Positions 1-10,659 of a DNA stretch of 64,000 bases are shown here, piece after piece. Positions within the stretch are counted from its first letter, which is position 1, and every line of letters starts with the position of its first letter. The stretch lies in contig JAGVSM010000210.1 in assembly GCA_022494885.1 (NCBI GenBank), forward strand, positions 124,001 through 188,000. Reading direction: 5' to 3'. The DNA is from Micrasema longulum. Its lineage: Eukaryota > Arthropoda > Insecta > Trichoptera > Brachycentridae. Both the position numbers and the translations under genes were made by a program. The notes below the pieces were generated by a model, which was not told the origin of the DNA, made no database searches, and saw only the letters and a list, made by a program, of their open reading frames with translations.

Positions 1-127
1 TCTATTATTAGGTACGAATAATATATATAAAAATTCTCTTGTTCCAAAACTTATATTTTCAATGTATTAACTCTATTTTTCTTGTATATATTAAAAATAT
101 ATGTATACCGACTGGATTCTGAGACAA

Positions 128-885
128 TAGTTATACAGAAAGCAGCCAGGCCACAATTTTGAAAAGATGAGATATTAGTGTAATAGGGTGCAGTAAGGTC
201 AATTCTATGTTTTGTTGAAAGATTATAAATTAATTTGTGTAAAATTTCTTAATATTTTTCTTTATTTACTATTTTTTTTCTCATGTATCTCTATAATAAT
301 GTATAAACTTATATGTATGTATATGTATGCGTGTAATTTTTCATATATAAATTTTTTAATATTTTTCTATGTACGATATACCTATGTTGGTACATTTCCT
401 GATTTTTACTTATTATTGTATCTTTTAGCTTTTCTTATGTTATCTTTAATTTTAACTAAATTTACATACTCATGTTTCACTGCTGCACTTAAATGTAATT
501 TCTAAAATATGTAAAAGCCCATTAGGCGTGTAAATTAATAAATAAATAAATAAATAAAACAACCAGACCTCTCTCATACAAACATCTTTTATAATTACCT
601 TCTGAAAATAGTGTCGATCACAAAACCGGCATTTCTCAATTTGCAAAAAACACCCACAGCTCTAAAAAAACCTTACGGTTCTTTAAAAAACCAATAAAAA
701 TTGGTCAAATACATAATTACATTATTGTTTGTAATATAAAAAACTCATGTTTTCATTGTTTATCATCTGTCAAAGTCAAAAACATTCCAACTGTTGTCAA
801 TTAAATCTATATTATTCCCTCTTTTTATAAATATGCTATTATCTCAGTTTTACTTTTCTATGGCAAGCTGCTTTCAGTATAACTA
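128..885. mobile_element. MITE family H, copy 1, split by a retrotransposon tail
   Basis: A non-autonomous DNA element. Its left end AGTTATACAGAAAGCAGCCA (from 129) is mirrored by the right end GCTGCTTTCAGTATAACT (to 884). The inner sequence matches the copy at 35532-35921 block by block: the tract around GTGCAGTAAGGTCAATTC, the tract around TTCTGAAAATA.TGTCGATCA and the tract around TTTTCATTGTTTATCAT. This copy is about 360 bp longer because a non-LTR tail lies inside it (about 216-560). No coding capacity was seen. The superfamily cannot be named, because no clean target duplication is visible at either copy. Confidence 0.75.
216..560 (+). mobile_element. 3' fragment of a non-LTR retrotransposon (hairpin tail family T1)
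   Basis: The segment is absent from the second MITE H copy. It ends with AAGCCCATTAGGCGTGTAAA followed by TTAATAAATAAATAAATAAA, the short GCCC/GGGC hairpin plus AAATA-type tail that recurs at 1742, 24880, 41337, 46964 and 55274. Two of those copies are joined to recognisable reverse transcriptase coding sequence, so this is read as the 3' untranslated end of the same lineage. The open frame at 212-505 is AU-rich, lacks recognisable motifs and is not considered a gene. Confidence 0.6.
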
Positions 886-944
886 ACGTTCAATTATCGT
901 ATTATAGAGTTTGTATTCCTTAGGAATATTTATCATAACTTTCC

Positions 945-1240
945 TCTATGCGCAGTTGACAGTGAGTCCCCCAGGACTCTATAACAGCTGCGGATGGACG
1001 GTGGGCTTTAAGATTTCCCTTCAATGTTGACGTTTGTGAAGTTAAAGAGCTGAAACCTTTATTGTTGCGGGTGAGATTCATATGATTGAATTATTTCACC
1101 CCCATACCAGGCCCTTCACTAAAATGTTCTTCATCTCTGGTGTCACTACACTCAATATAAGCAGGCGGTTGTATCCAGTCCTTGTCTACAAAAATTTGAA
1201 CAAACTCAAAACATTGTTGATAATATTTTAAGGTTGATTT
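945..1240. repeat. Family C dispersed repeat, diverged and rearranged
   Basis: It contains the family C blocks GAAGTTAAAGAGCTGAAACC and GCGGGTGAGATTCAT (about 1037-1082). After a divergent middle come CCAGTCCTTGTCTACAAA and ACAAACTCAAAACATTGT (about 1176-1218). In typical copies these blocks are not in this order and orientation, so the copy is rearranged or internally deleted. See 40579-40976 for the family description. Confidence 0.55.
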
Positions 1241-1523
1241 GCTGAATCACCAGTAGCTTAAAAACCTAAGTATTTACAAGTAATCTATGTATATTTAAAA
1301 AAAATAAAAAATATATATTATTCTTACCTACGTAGTTTTAAAATTGATTTAAAACGAAAAAAGTCATGCTCACTTTTCCTAAGAAAAAATCCTGTAAAAT
1401 TCACTTTATGGCGTATCAGTCAATTAGCCTTTTTACCGTCGATATTATGCTGAACAAAATATTTTATTTAAAAAAATAAATCGCGTTCTACAAAATGAAC
1501 CAAAGTTCAGTACAATAAGTTTT

Positions 1524-1555
1524 CCGGTAATGGTAGTTTCGGCTACCATTACCGG
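1524..1555. repeat. Perfect 13-bp hairpin of Penelope-like terminal type
   Basis: CCGGTAATGGTAG and CTACCATTACCGG pair perfectly around the loop TTTCGG. The downstream context (GGAGCCATCTTTGGGG) is a variant of the sequence in the large inverted repeat at 12519-12692. On the minus strand it reads AAAGATGGCTCC, then TAGCCGAAAC, the pattern seen in Penelope-like terminal repeats. Assignment to that class is inference. Confidence 0.5.
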
Positions 1556-1690
1556 AGCCATCTTTGGGGTAAACTGAGTGTTGTAAATAAAATAATTTCC
1601 GGAATCACTGATACAAGGGTCAGTCGAAAACTAATTCCTCCCATTTTTTTTTCCTTTTATCGTCAAGAAATTCAAATGGAATTACAAAGG

Positions 1691-1737
1691 TTGATAATCA
1701 CTAATAATAATGATTAATTATTATTAGTGATTATCAA
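1691..1737. repeat. Perfect 21-bp inverted repeat
   Basis: The arms 1691-1711 and 1717-1737 (starting TTGATAATCACTAATAAT) are perfect reverse complements around the 5-nt loop GATTA. A further GTGATTATCA follows at about 1741. It could be a cruciform or hairpin, or the remnant of a small MITE. No function can be assigned. Confidence 0.8.
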
Positions 1738-1741
1738 TTGT

Positions 1742-2110
1742 GATTATCATTATTTATTTATTTATTTTGTTCATTAACGCCCAAAATGCATTTACAAAAA
1801 CTAAAAATGAAATACATGCTAACATACTAAATAATAAACAGAATATACAGAAAAAAATTGTGAAATTAGTTAAAAAGGATATGATAAAAAGTTTTACAAA
1901 GTAAAAAAAAAACAATAATAACAAAGGTATGCAAAAAAAACAGTAAGCATATAAACAAAAAATGCAAAGATATAAGCTTATGACATAAATTCTGTAAAGC
2001 AAACAATAAATAAAGTGTTACGGTAAGCAAGAAAGACATTTTAAGTTAAATTAATAAACAAGCAAGCATATATTATCACGAAAAAATAAGAAATAAAAAT
2101 ATATATCTAT
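1742..2110 (-). mobile_element. Non-LTR retrotransposon 3' end (tail family T1)
   Basis: Read on the minus strand, the element ends TTTGTAAATGCATTTTGGGC, then GTTAATGAAC and a (AAATA)n tail at 1742-1760. This is the T1 hairpin tail, although the hairpin is weakened here. The upstream A/T-rich sequence resembles the 3' untranslated region of the better copy at 24876-25677. No reverse transcriptase motif survives. The 82-codon frame at 1754-2002 is low-complexity. Confidence 0.5.
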
Positions 2111-2540
2111 GAAATGCGTATTTGCCAATACTACAATGCAATTTGATATAATAGTAAAAAATAAAAAACAAGTATAAGGTAATAAAAATAAACAAGTAAG
2201 TATTTTTTTTTAATTTATGAAATTGAATTGTCAATAATAGTTTGACAAATAATTATAATAAATTATAATTATAATAGTTATAATGAATAATGATTAATTT
2301 GTCCTTTTTCAATATTATTGCCATTATTTTATTGACCTCTTTTGTATTTGCTTTAAAGTTATATCTTATTTTTGTTTTTGGTGAATACTGAGCCATCAAC
2401 GCCAGAACAACGTAAGCGACAAATAGTGAACTATGCGGGAGAGGGTTTTTTATTTTTGTTCCGTATATATATTTTTTAATAATTCGGTAAATGGGATTTA
2501 TAATGGTTGGCAAGTCAATAAAATAATTGAAGATGGACAT

Positions 2541-2672
2541 GTCAAAAGTAGGAATAATCGGCGTGCGTGCATGAGAAGATGTATGAATGTAGAGGAAGCG
2601 AGGTCTGTATGCCAAGATAGAGTGTTATGGCGTTCTATCCTCTCTGCCTACCCTTACGGGGAAACAGCGTGA
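2541..2672 (+). pseudogene. RTE-type retrotransposon, C-terminal end of the reverse transcriptase ORF
   Basis: The frame reads RRACMRRCMNVEEARSVCQD followed by RVLWRSILSAYP, then a stop at 2670. This is the terminal segment typical of RTE-class ORFs (R.CM..CMNVEEA...C.DR..WRSI.SAYP). Variants recur at 38065-38185 (same strand) and inside 32195-32757 (opposite strand), so at least three RTE relics lie in the window. Nothing upstream of about 2541 looks like RT, so the insertion is severely 5' truncated. The longer frame from 2433 is a fortuitous upstream extension. Confidence 0.75.
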
Positions 2673-2894
2673 TAGTTTGTTTGTTTGCATTTTAATATAG
2701 TGGCAGTAACGCTGTTTTGCCCATAAATCTGAAGGGTTTATTTGTTGGTCGTGAACTAGCGTAACCGCCTACGTTGTCGTCGGTTACGTTGTTTTGCTTA
2801 GCTTAAAAATAATATGCCAACAAGTTTAAACGCTAAAAGCAACAAGCTTTTTAAGAGTGGAAAGATGCGGAGTAATATTTAAAAAAACAATCAT

Positions 2895-2975
2895 TGGCTT
2901 ATAAGTCTGGTTTATTTGTAAATATTTTTTTTTTGTTGTCATAATGGTTGTTGTTTTGTTTTATTAACATAAACG
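2895..2975 (+). mobile_element. Possible non-LTR 3' tail (family L)
   Basis: TCTGGTTTATTTGTAAATAT, then TTTTGTTGTCATAATGGTTGTTGTTTTG, resembles 29655-29735 (TTTGGTTTATTTGTATATAC ... TAATGGCTGTTGTTTTC), which ends in an (AAATA)n tail. It is likely a 3' untranslated remnant. Low complexity limits certainty. Confidence 0.3.
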
Positions 2976-2980
2976 GCAAA

Positions 2981-4310
2981 TCTGCATTTTTCAAATATTT
3001 ATAATACTAACATATTTGGCTTAATATTTTTATTTTTTTTATTACATAAATTTCTTTATACCCAAGATTACTAAATATGAAACATGATTTATAATTTAAA
3101 AAAAATTACAGCATATTCAGTATAAAATTTGAATAGTAAAACATTCTACAGTAATACAACAAAAAAATCATAAGTACTGTTTCATACTGCTGGGTAAAGT
3201 GGACAAAAAACTGTATATATTATGAAATGCATGAATAAATAAATATAATTACCATTCACCATCTTTGAAAAAGTTCAAAGGTTTGTTCTATAGGAACAAT
3301 ACCCTACACTAAATATATCAGATACGTGGGAATAACTATTGCCGAGTTCATGAAGTCTATTTAATACGGCATTACAAGTATACACTGTCCGTGAATTGTT
3401 GCTATAAAACGGTGGCACCTGTCTAGTCATTCTTCTTCTTTTCTTTAAATAAACAAGTATCCTTAAATGTGGCAGGTAAATTTTATAGATCTATGATGTT
3501 TTTAACACTTGTGCAGGGGGCAATAGGGAACACTTTTCCTGAAAAAAACGCAACTCGCCAAAAGTGTCGTTTACGTTGTATCGCCGATTTTGGCTCGATA
3601 TGTTTCTTCATGTAACTGTTGTAATTGGCTTAGGCCGTCCACCGTCCATTTCCAATGTTTTGGACCATCTTTTACAAGGGCACGAATTCCAAAGAGTACG
3701 CCAGTTGCCGAATAATCGTCATCACCCTGCCTTTACTGAGGAAGAGAACGCGGCACAATTCATATGTAGTTTATCCGGCGGTCAGCACGAATGACAAGCC
3801 GGAAAAAATTAAAAAACTTTGAATACGTTTTTGATACCTTAAAAAAATAGACGTCGCGTTCCGTTTTGAGGGAAAAATAAATGGTCACATTACGTACATC
3901 TAAGGACATCCTTATAAAAAAGACACGCATATTTCATTTCTGTCATTCCATAACCCATAAACTTCCAAAGCCGGGAATAGAGAGAAGTTACGAGCCTACA
4001 AAAGTATTCTTTCCATATTTTTATAGAATTTCTGAACAGGTATTTGTAAGAAGCACCATTGGCCGAAAAACTATGAAAACAAATCCATCACCATAAAAAC
4101 ACTTTTCATGAGTCCTAATTTTTTAATGAGCCTCATTTTATACGAAAGCATTAATATTTTTATATTAACGTAGATATAATATTTTTAGATACCCGATTGT
4201 GCGTGATCCTGATAGCCTGTGCCTGTGGTTAAACATTGAAGGGACAAATATTTTTTTAACATATAAAATGGTTGAATCAAAGAAATATGCATGTTGAATA
4301 TAGTATAGGT
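2981..4310. other. Unassigned, no gene seen
   Basis: AT-rich DNA. Frames at 3564-3794 (76 codons) and 3881-4096 (71 codons) have somewhat more balanced composition than their surroundings. They show no recognisable domain and no nearby homologous copy, and could be relics of unknown repeats. Nothing else stands out. Confidence 0.4.
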
Positions 4311-4400
4311 CAACAAAAATGATCAAGATACGCTGCGATTGGTGTACCATTGCAGTGTCCCATACACCATAGGTGCTGAAAGGGAATGATGATGATGATA
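4311..4400 (+). mobile_element. SINE family A, 3' fragment
   Basis: GATCAAGATACGCTGCGATT, then GGTGTACCATTGCAGTG, ending AAAGGGAATGATGATGATGA: the conserved tail of family A. The tRNA-like head and middle are missing. See 48232-48492 for the full family. Confidence 0.8.
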
Positions 4401-4526
4401 TAGTATTGAAACCAGAAAATTAACGACATTACAAATTCATCCTGAGAAGTGGTTAATTGCACGTTGGTTGTAATAAACCAATGTGCGTTTATGTATGAAA
4501 AAAAAAACAGATTTAGTTAAGTTTAA

Positions 4527-5295
4527 AACAATTCTCAGGCGTTGCCTAGTAGCTGAAATAGTTCAGGCAGATATATCTTACCTTCATCAATAAAGGTTTG
4601 TTTACTTCAAAAAAGTCAAAGAGTTGAAGAAATGTAGATGTTTAAACGCAGGCACTTAAACCAGACAATTTATTTAACACTATATACATACACAATATAT
4701 TTACATATAAGGGCGGGCATATTGCCTTAAGGCAATTTCTTTCTACCTACCCAAACCGTTTAGTTTGAGAAAATCACTAATACATGGACATATTGAATCT
4801 TACAATTTTATACAAAAATTAAAAATAAAGAATATACAAAAAAATAACACTGTGCTATGAAGAGAGGAGAGGGGATGGGAAGGAAAGAAGAAGGTTAAAG
4901 GAACAATTTAAATATTTAGATAGTTACATTTCAATCTTGACATAAATGTAAATAAAGTAGGGGCTTCTCTAACATTAGTGAGTAGATTATTCCACAATCG
5001 AGCGGTTTCTACTGTGAGAGGGGAGGCAAGAAAATTAGAGCGATGACAGGGTATTAAAAGGGTTCTCTCGTTACTAGAACGAAGAGATAGTCCGTGTTGT
5101 GAAAGAGGTTGGAAGAGTTATCTTAGATAAACAGGCCAATGACAGGTCACAAGCCTTGTAAATGCCTAGACATCCATATTCTCTTCTCAGAAATGTTTTC
5201 CCTGTCTAGTGCAATAAAGTATTTAGTTTTTAATAACTCCCTAGGGAGTAAGTCCAGCCAGTCTACAAACATTTGGACTTACTAAAAACATTGTT
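4527..5295 (+). repeat. Family C repeat split by a non-LTR insertion
   Basis: The left half (4527-4669) carries CAGGCGTTGCCTAGTAGCTG and AATAAAGGTTTGT. The right half (5128-5295) carries GGCCAATGACAGGTCACAAG, the palindrome CTCCCTAGGGAG and ACAAACATTTGGACTTACT. The halves abut at the same family position once 4670-5127 is removed. The borders TAAACCAGACAAT (4657) and TAAACAGGCCAAT (5128) match at 10 of 13 positions and fit a decayed target-site duplication. Confidence 0.8.
4670..5127 (-). pseudogene. CR1/jockey-like non-LTR retrotransposon tail (tail family G)
   Basis: Minus-strand reading gives SPLTVETARLWNNLLTNVRE, then APTLFTFMSRLK. This is the C-terminal motif of many CR1/jockey-like ORF2 proteins (RSARLWN.LP..I....SL..FK..LK). 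The frame is interrupted, with stops upstream and a stop after the LK motif. The 3' end contains the palindrome TTGCCTTAAGGCAA and a run of sequence (AAGGGCGGGCATATTGCC, plus strand) shared with 51835-51960 and 58895-58945. It is inserted in family C. Truncated and inactive. Confidence 0.75.
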
Positions 5296-8128
5296 TTTTT
5301 TCTCTTGTTCCGGTTATTTATTGCTTTGCTTATGCATACAAAGCTTTTTTCTTGTATGTATAGTTTGTACAATAGTTAATTTTCACGGGTCTGGGTCCGC
5401 TCCTTCATTATTTTTTTTTCATTTTTAAAACTAAGGTCCTCAGAAATTATCTTTCTGCTGTGGTTTCATTTTTTATTACTTCCTCTGGGTTTTAAAAAAT
5501 TTAGCTGTATTGTGGACACATTTGTTTGGAGTTTAACGTCTCGACAACAAACATAGGACAATCGTGTAAAATATAGAGGACGTCTTGAGAGATCCATCAC
5601 AAGGGCAGCAATCATTTTTTTCTTTTTTATCTACAAAGATATTTTCGGAAAGCGCCATGACCTGAAAACATTTGTGTTAACTCCTAAGTCCGCCCAAAAA
5701 TATCCAATATCTCGGCATCCTTTAAATTTTTTAACAGCGGCATAAATCGATTAAAAAGAAAATTTTAAAACTAATATATCGTGGGAATACAAGAGAAATT
5801 GACCAAGTGACAAAATCAATAATATTCAGGGGAGTCATTTTAGTGTTTTCCCAGAGTTCAATTGCTTCTCAAAGATCAGATTTTTTAAGGAGGTTGTTGG
5901 TAATTTTACATTATACATACGTTACTTTCAACTTCAATGTAAAATATAAACAAATTTTAAAAACATTATCACTTTTATATAAAAAAAATCAATTGAAAAA
6001 CTAGTCAATTTTACCTGTAAAATTTGTCATGAAATTTGGCGGATAATCATTTTTGTTTCGTTCATTGAGGGAGGTAGTATTTTATTTTATAACTATAAGT
6101 TATGTTTTTGGGATTCTTTATTTTAATAATCCATTTTTTTATATTTATGAAGGTTAAATATACACATAAATACAAAATAAATTAAAAAGTGTTACGTAAT
6201 AATCTAAAGAATAAATTTTATTAACTAACTTTTTATTTTAAAAAACTTATCCGTCAAATACAAAACGTATACTGACTCAAATTAACTTTTCACTGGTGAC
6301 ATCACCTACAAGTAAAATTGACTAACCCTTACTTGGTCAATTCTTTGGATCTTAAATTTACTAATAAAAGTGACTATGTGTGTTGGTCAGTTTTACTTGT
6401 CAAAAATAAGTGAGCTTCTATCAAATGGTCACATATTTTACAAATTAAATTATTTTCAGAGTGTTGGACCGACTTGGCATTTTGACCAGTCAAGCATTAT
6501 GCTAATACGATGTCAAAAAGTCAATAATCTCAATTTCATTTTTGCAAATGGTCACTTTTACTTGTATAACTACGATATACACACTTAAAATTATAAAATA
6601 AAGTTTCATAACTGTAGCAATAGTAAATATGTTAATACTTTTAAGTAAGTAAAAATACAAAAAAATTACGCATAAATATTAATATGAAAAAGCAAAAAAT
6701 ATTATCAAATATTTAGAAAAGTATAAGCGAGAAAAAAAATTAAATCAAACTCGATTTATATAACTATCAAGTTCATAACATTATAATAATTTTCAGGCGT
6801 TTCTAAAAATAGGCTAATATAAGTTTAATATCCCCCGTCGATGAGAGGTGTACTCTTTTAAAACTATAATGTTTAGTCTCAACATTAAAAAATCTAACTA
6901 CATTACATTTGACAAAAAAACGAGATATTTATCTAAATATCTCTTGAATAGACTGACGCGTCAGTGACAAAATATTTGGGAATCTTCACTTGTAGATTCA
7001 CAACTCTCATGGATGCACCAGTTTGATCATGTTAAATCTAAAATCTCTTCGATAACGGAATTCTCCCGATCTCACTACGCTTTACAATGATAAACTCTCA
7101 TTTGGTATACTTGTCGTGCATCTGGGGATTTGCCACAAAAAAGTGTGAATCAGAAATACAAGTCATATAATATATACATATAGAGCTATAAGAAACGAAT
7201 GTCAAACACATTTACAAACTTTCTGAAATTCACTCATTTTTGGTCCATATCGTATTACGAGATCGCAAAAACGGTGCTTTTAATCATAAATAAAAACTCT
7301 CTCACACTAATATTGGCTATACTTTCAATCGTGACGTCCACCAGTATAATACGTGACTGAGTTAAAATATTCACGTACCTGGGCCGCGATTATAAAGGCT
7401 ATCTTTATCGGTACATACCGAGATCGCATACTTAACTTCTGTACTATATGTATCTTCCTCGGTATGTTCTACCTACTAGTCATCTTGACATCATATGTTC
7501 GAAATGAACCAATGAATGAGCGCAAAAATTAGTCCACGTTCCTTAACTATTAACGTTTAAAATAGTTTTAATTTACATTTTAAATAGGCTTCTGTGACAG
7601 AAACCACTTTAAAGCGATTAAAAACTCCAAGAAATCCCAATTCAAGCAAAAATGCTCGCTTGAACATGATTTTTAAAAGACTTTTGACACTTGCCGAGAC
7701 GATATGCTTAACGATCGTCTGTATTTATTTACTTAGCGACTATAAAGCCGGCTCCTTTAACGTATCGTACACTCCGAAAGATAGTAAAATAGATGAAAAA
7801 AAACATTATTTTGTTATAGTGGCAACTTTCTTAAACCTAGATACTCTTATATATGACATTATTTTTTTCGTCTATCCACTCGTTTCGGAAACTGACAGTT
7901 ATGTCAGAATATTATTTGACTTTTAAATTGACCTATTTCTCTTTTATATTTTGAATAGGTTTTTCAAAAAAATGTGCCAACTTCAAAACGATCAAAAATT
8001 AAAGTAAATCGTAATTAAAGGAAAAATTGCTCCGTGCAATATTTTTTTAAGTGTAGATATACGATACGTATAAAGAAGTACTAGACCCGTTGGTACAAAC
8101 CGAAGTTCTTTCAAGTTTAGTGTACTGA
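5296..8128. other. Long unassigned AT-rich stretch
   Basis: No recognisable coding or known repeat was seen apart from the inverted repeat at 6308-6399 and a short perfect palindrome GAGATATTTATCTAAATATC at about 6921. The frame at 7594-7926 (110 codons from a GTG) is preceded by a pyrimidine-poor TTTAAATAG acceptor-like site. It has two hydrophobic runs and no known motif, so it is not called. The block at 7190-7560 is less AT-rich but gave no reading. Confidence 0.4.
6308..6399. repeat. 18-bp imperfect inverted repeat with extra copies nearby
   Basis: CAAGTAAAATTGACTAAC (6311 region) faces GTTGGTCAGTTTTACTTG (about 6382) with two mismatches. Related words (GTCAATTTTACCTG near 6004 and GGTCACTTTTACTTGT near 6551) bracket the area. 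It could be the internal repeats of a decayed MITE spanning about 6000-6570. That span is inferred, not demonstrated. Confidence 0.4.
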
Positions 8129-8352
8129 GATCGGCAGTGCATCTTCGTAATCGCTCGGGAGAATTTATCTCCAATTATGACGTCATAATGAAGCTATGGT
8201 ACTTTAGTGAGTAGATATGTGTACAGTGACGACGCTTCCCCTTATTACATATCGATGTATCTACCCAAAACTTGAAGGTGCGGGGTCGGTAGTGTATCTT
8301 CGTAATCACTTGAGAGAATTATCTTCAACTATACCGTCATGGTGAAGATATG
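8129..8352. repeat. Diverged direct duplication, period 155 bp
   Basis: GATCGGCAGTGCATCTTCGT at 8129 recurs as GGTCGGTAGTGTATCTTCGT at 8284. Homology runs for about 70 bp through ...GAGAATT.ATCT.CAA.TAT.. CGTCAT..TGAAG.TATG. It looks like one old tandem duplication of an otherwise unrecognised sequence. Confidence 0.7.
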
Positions 8353-9350
8353 ACGTCCTTAACCTCTCATCATAATCGCGGCTCTGGATCACGCACGACA
8401 AGGTATGGTCTAAGTCTAAGGTATCTGCTGTACCTTGCTTGAAGTGAGTACAACAGGCTACCGGAGTCCTATAGAATATAAAAAAATGACGATATGAATT
8501 TTTAAAATTACTATTTGAGGAAGTACGTAGAAGGTAAAATTTAGTTTTCGGTTTTTGTTTTGCTTCAGATATTTGTTATTATATTTAAATATTTATTTTG
8601 GCCTTTTATTTTAACTTCTTTGTATTATTTGCTATGTTATTTTAGGTCTATGTACATATTATTATTTATAACTATAATTTTATTATGCCATTACGTAAAT
8701 ATTTTCCAAAATGAGTGTGTTGTAACTTTTGGAAGTACATTTTTTTTTGTATTTAATAATAATACTTTAATTTGTTAATCGATAAAACTTACGTATATAC
8801 TTGTACCATGTATATAACTGATAACGAGTTTTTATTTTGCAATAATGAGTTTAAAAAGTTAAATGTTAATCGATTATTGAATATGTTTCATATAAGCTCT
8901 ACGAGTAGGTATGTACAACACAGCTCAACAATATTTGTAGAAATATTTAATTTTCGAAGACTTTTTAAGAATCTGGAAAACGTGTTTTATCTGTTTCCAC
9001 TTGTTGGATTTTAAGGGGGTAAAAAATGTAAGGTTCTCGAAGGAAAACGAAGAAAAAACAACAAAAGCTTAGCAGTTGTGTTATTTTTCCATTTCACTTT
9101 CCCCTATCTCATTTACACACTCGCACCAAATCCTTTATTCAGAACTTCCTAACGAATCCTTCCAAATTCAGTATAGTATAGGGTGGGCCTTAAATGTATA
9201 CTTTGTTTCAATTACAAAAAATTTAATAATTGTCGATCTTTCAAATGTTTTATTTATTTTTTCAGAAACAACCATTAATGGAAATTTTAATAATATTTAA
9301 GTTCTAAAAATTATATTGTCCAAGTGAGTTCCACCAACTTGTTTACATTG
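8353..9350. other. Unassigned AT-rich DNA
   Basis: No gene seen. The word GTGTTGTAACTTTTGGAAG (near 8717) resembles GAGTTGTTGTAACTTCTGG near 58623, so this may hold a fragment shared with 58431-58700. Frames at 8560-9300 are low-complexity, rich in F/I/L/N/Y codons. Confidence 0.35.
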
Positions 9351-9351
9351 T

Positions 9352-9985
9352 TTAAGGCGGATTCGTATATTCTCAAAAAATACGTCGAAAAATTGCCCGT
9401 GGGATGGCAATAATTTTCCGTACAATGTTTTATTTTAACTGATTTAACGTTAGTGGATTGTCTTCATAGATTCTTGATTTAAGTATATTTAAGTATCCCT
9501 ACAAAAAATAATCACACGGGCTGAGATCCGGCCTCCGTGGAAGCCACTCAATGTCTCCTCATCGTGAAATGAGTTTCCCGGGGAACATCTCCTTCAAACG
9601 GTTGAAGATAGATATCATTCGGCTTCAACTCTTGCATCAATTTAATTTTATAGGCTTTTAGATGTAAACCGTGGCGTAAAATTCTTCTTTTAGTGGTCCT
9701 CTTGTTGTTTAAGGCTTGACTTCTTTTGAGTGTTGATTGTTGCGGATTTTCCCTTACTGATTTACTAACATGCTGAATAACTTCTGGTATCCTCGCTGAC
9801 TTCGGGTGGCCTTCATTCATTATTCTTACTGTTGAGCCGTTTGTCTTAAACATTTTGATCAATTTTCGAATAGAATTTGCGCTTGGTGCTTGACTAATGT
9901 CTCGTAAACCGAAGTGAGCCCGGTACATTAGTCTCGAAACTGTCACGGAATAATTGTTTACGTAATATGCGCAAACACCAAGCGC
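9352..9985 (-). pseudogene. DDE transposase relic, Tc1/mariner-superfamily (DUF4817-type helix-turn-helix)
   Basis: The minus frame up to 9975 contains SRLMYRAHFGLR, then APSANSIRKLIKMF, TVRIMNEGHPKSAR and TLKRSQALNNKRTTKRRILR, and HLKAYKIKLMQELKPND. These are the ordered N-terminal DNA-binding motifs of a widespread arthropod transposase family. After ELKPND the catalytic core is almost wholly deleted. The last catalytic region is still legible in another frame as RRPDLSPCDYFL at about 9506-9545, followed by a TAG where Trp is usual. GYLNILKSRIYEDNPLTLNQ follows, with stops in the tail. Terminal inverted repeats were not found. The large core deletion, frameshifts and stops make it inactive. 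Confidence 0.85.
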
Positions 9986-10053
9986 GCTGTTTTCACGTGA
10001 ATGGTTTCAAGGCGAAAAATTCCACGAAATAGCTCATTTTTTTTTTTTTTACA

Positions 10054-10224
10054 TTTTTTTGCTCCACAACAGGCCAGGAGGCCTAATTACAGTGGTGAAT
10101 TACATCACAGAGCACCCAGGTTTGAGCAAAATCACATATGAATTTTTGTGTTCTCACCGGGAATCAAACCCGGAACCTTCTGCGCGTGAGTCAAGCGTCT
10201 TGACCACTACACCACGGAGGCCGC
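10054..10224 (-). mobile_element. SINE family B, near full length
   Basis: On the minus strand a tRNA-like head begins GCGGCCTCCGTGGTGTAGTG, with B box GGGTTTGATTCCC (stem CCGGG/CCCGG). The body TGTGATTTTGCTCAAACCTG and TGATGTAATTCACCACTGTA follows, then a GGCCTCCTGGCC palindrome and GTTGTGGAGCAAAAAAATGT with a poly-A-like end. Other copies lie at 22265, 23796, 33839, 34850 and 59109. The head resembles tRNA-Val by its A-box and GCAGAAGGT region, which is an inference. Confidence 0.88.
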
Positions 10225-10659
10225 ATCTAACGCTACCCCTCGCACCACGCTTGCCTTGCGTATTACTAAAAACAATAACGAAACAAACCGCAAACACAGT
10301 TAAGGCCCACCCTGTACATAGGCATGAAAAAGGAATTTCATATTTATAGAGATTTGAAATGACTTATTTTTAAAAATTATTTTTACAAATAGATGTACTA
10401 CAAAAAAATAATGACGTATCCCTAACTCTATGAGCCCAAGAGCCCTGTGTTGAATTGGGATACATCATATATATTAGTTAGTCATAGAATCCAACCGTCA
10501 CGAGACCCGATCCGTTTCTTAAGGCATAGACAAACGGGGTTTCACGCTCAAAAAAATTGTGACAAAGTACCTGTCTAGATGTATTCGTCACAAGTAACAA
10601 AAATAAAAATTATTACATAAAAATATATTTCAATAAACGTCTAGACAACACTCTTAAAA

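Noticed and set aside
212..505. 97-codon frame resembling a membrane protein
   Set aside because: It lies in the T-rich 3' UTR of a retroelement. The composition explains the hydrophobicity.
7594..7926. 110-codon open frame, the longest outside clear transposon relics apart from 58271-58636
   Set aside because: It starts at GTG, has no recognised motif, and nothing supports splicing or conservation. Kept only as a note in the 5.3-8.1 kb block.
10140..10224. tRNA genes at SINE A/B heads (also 22760, 34940, 48425, 58160, 62880)
   Set aside because: B boxes are good but acceptor stems do not pair and each is followed by the same repetitive body, so these are SINEs.
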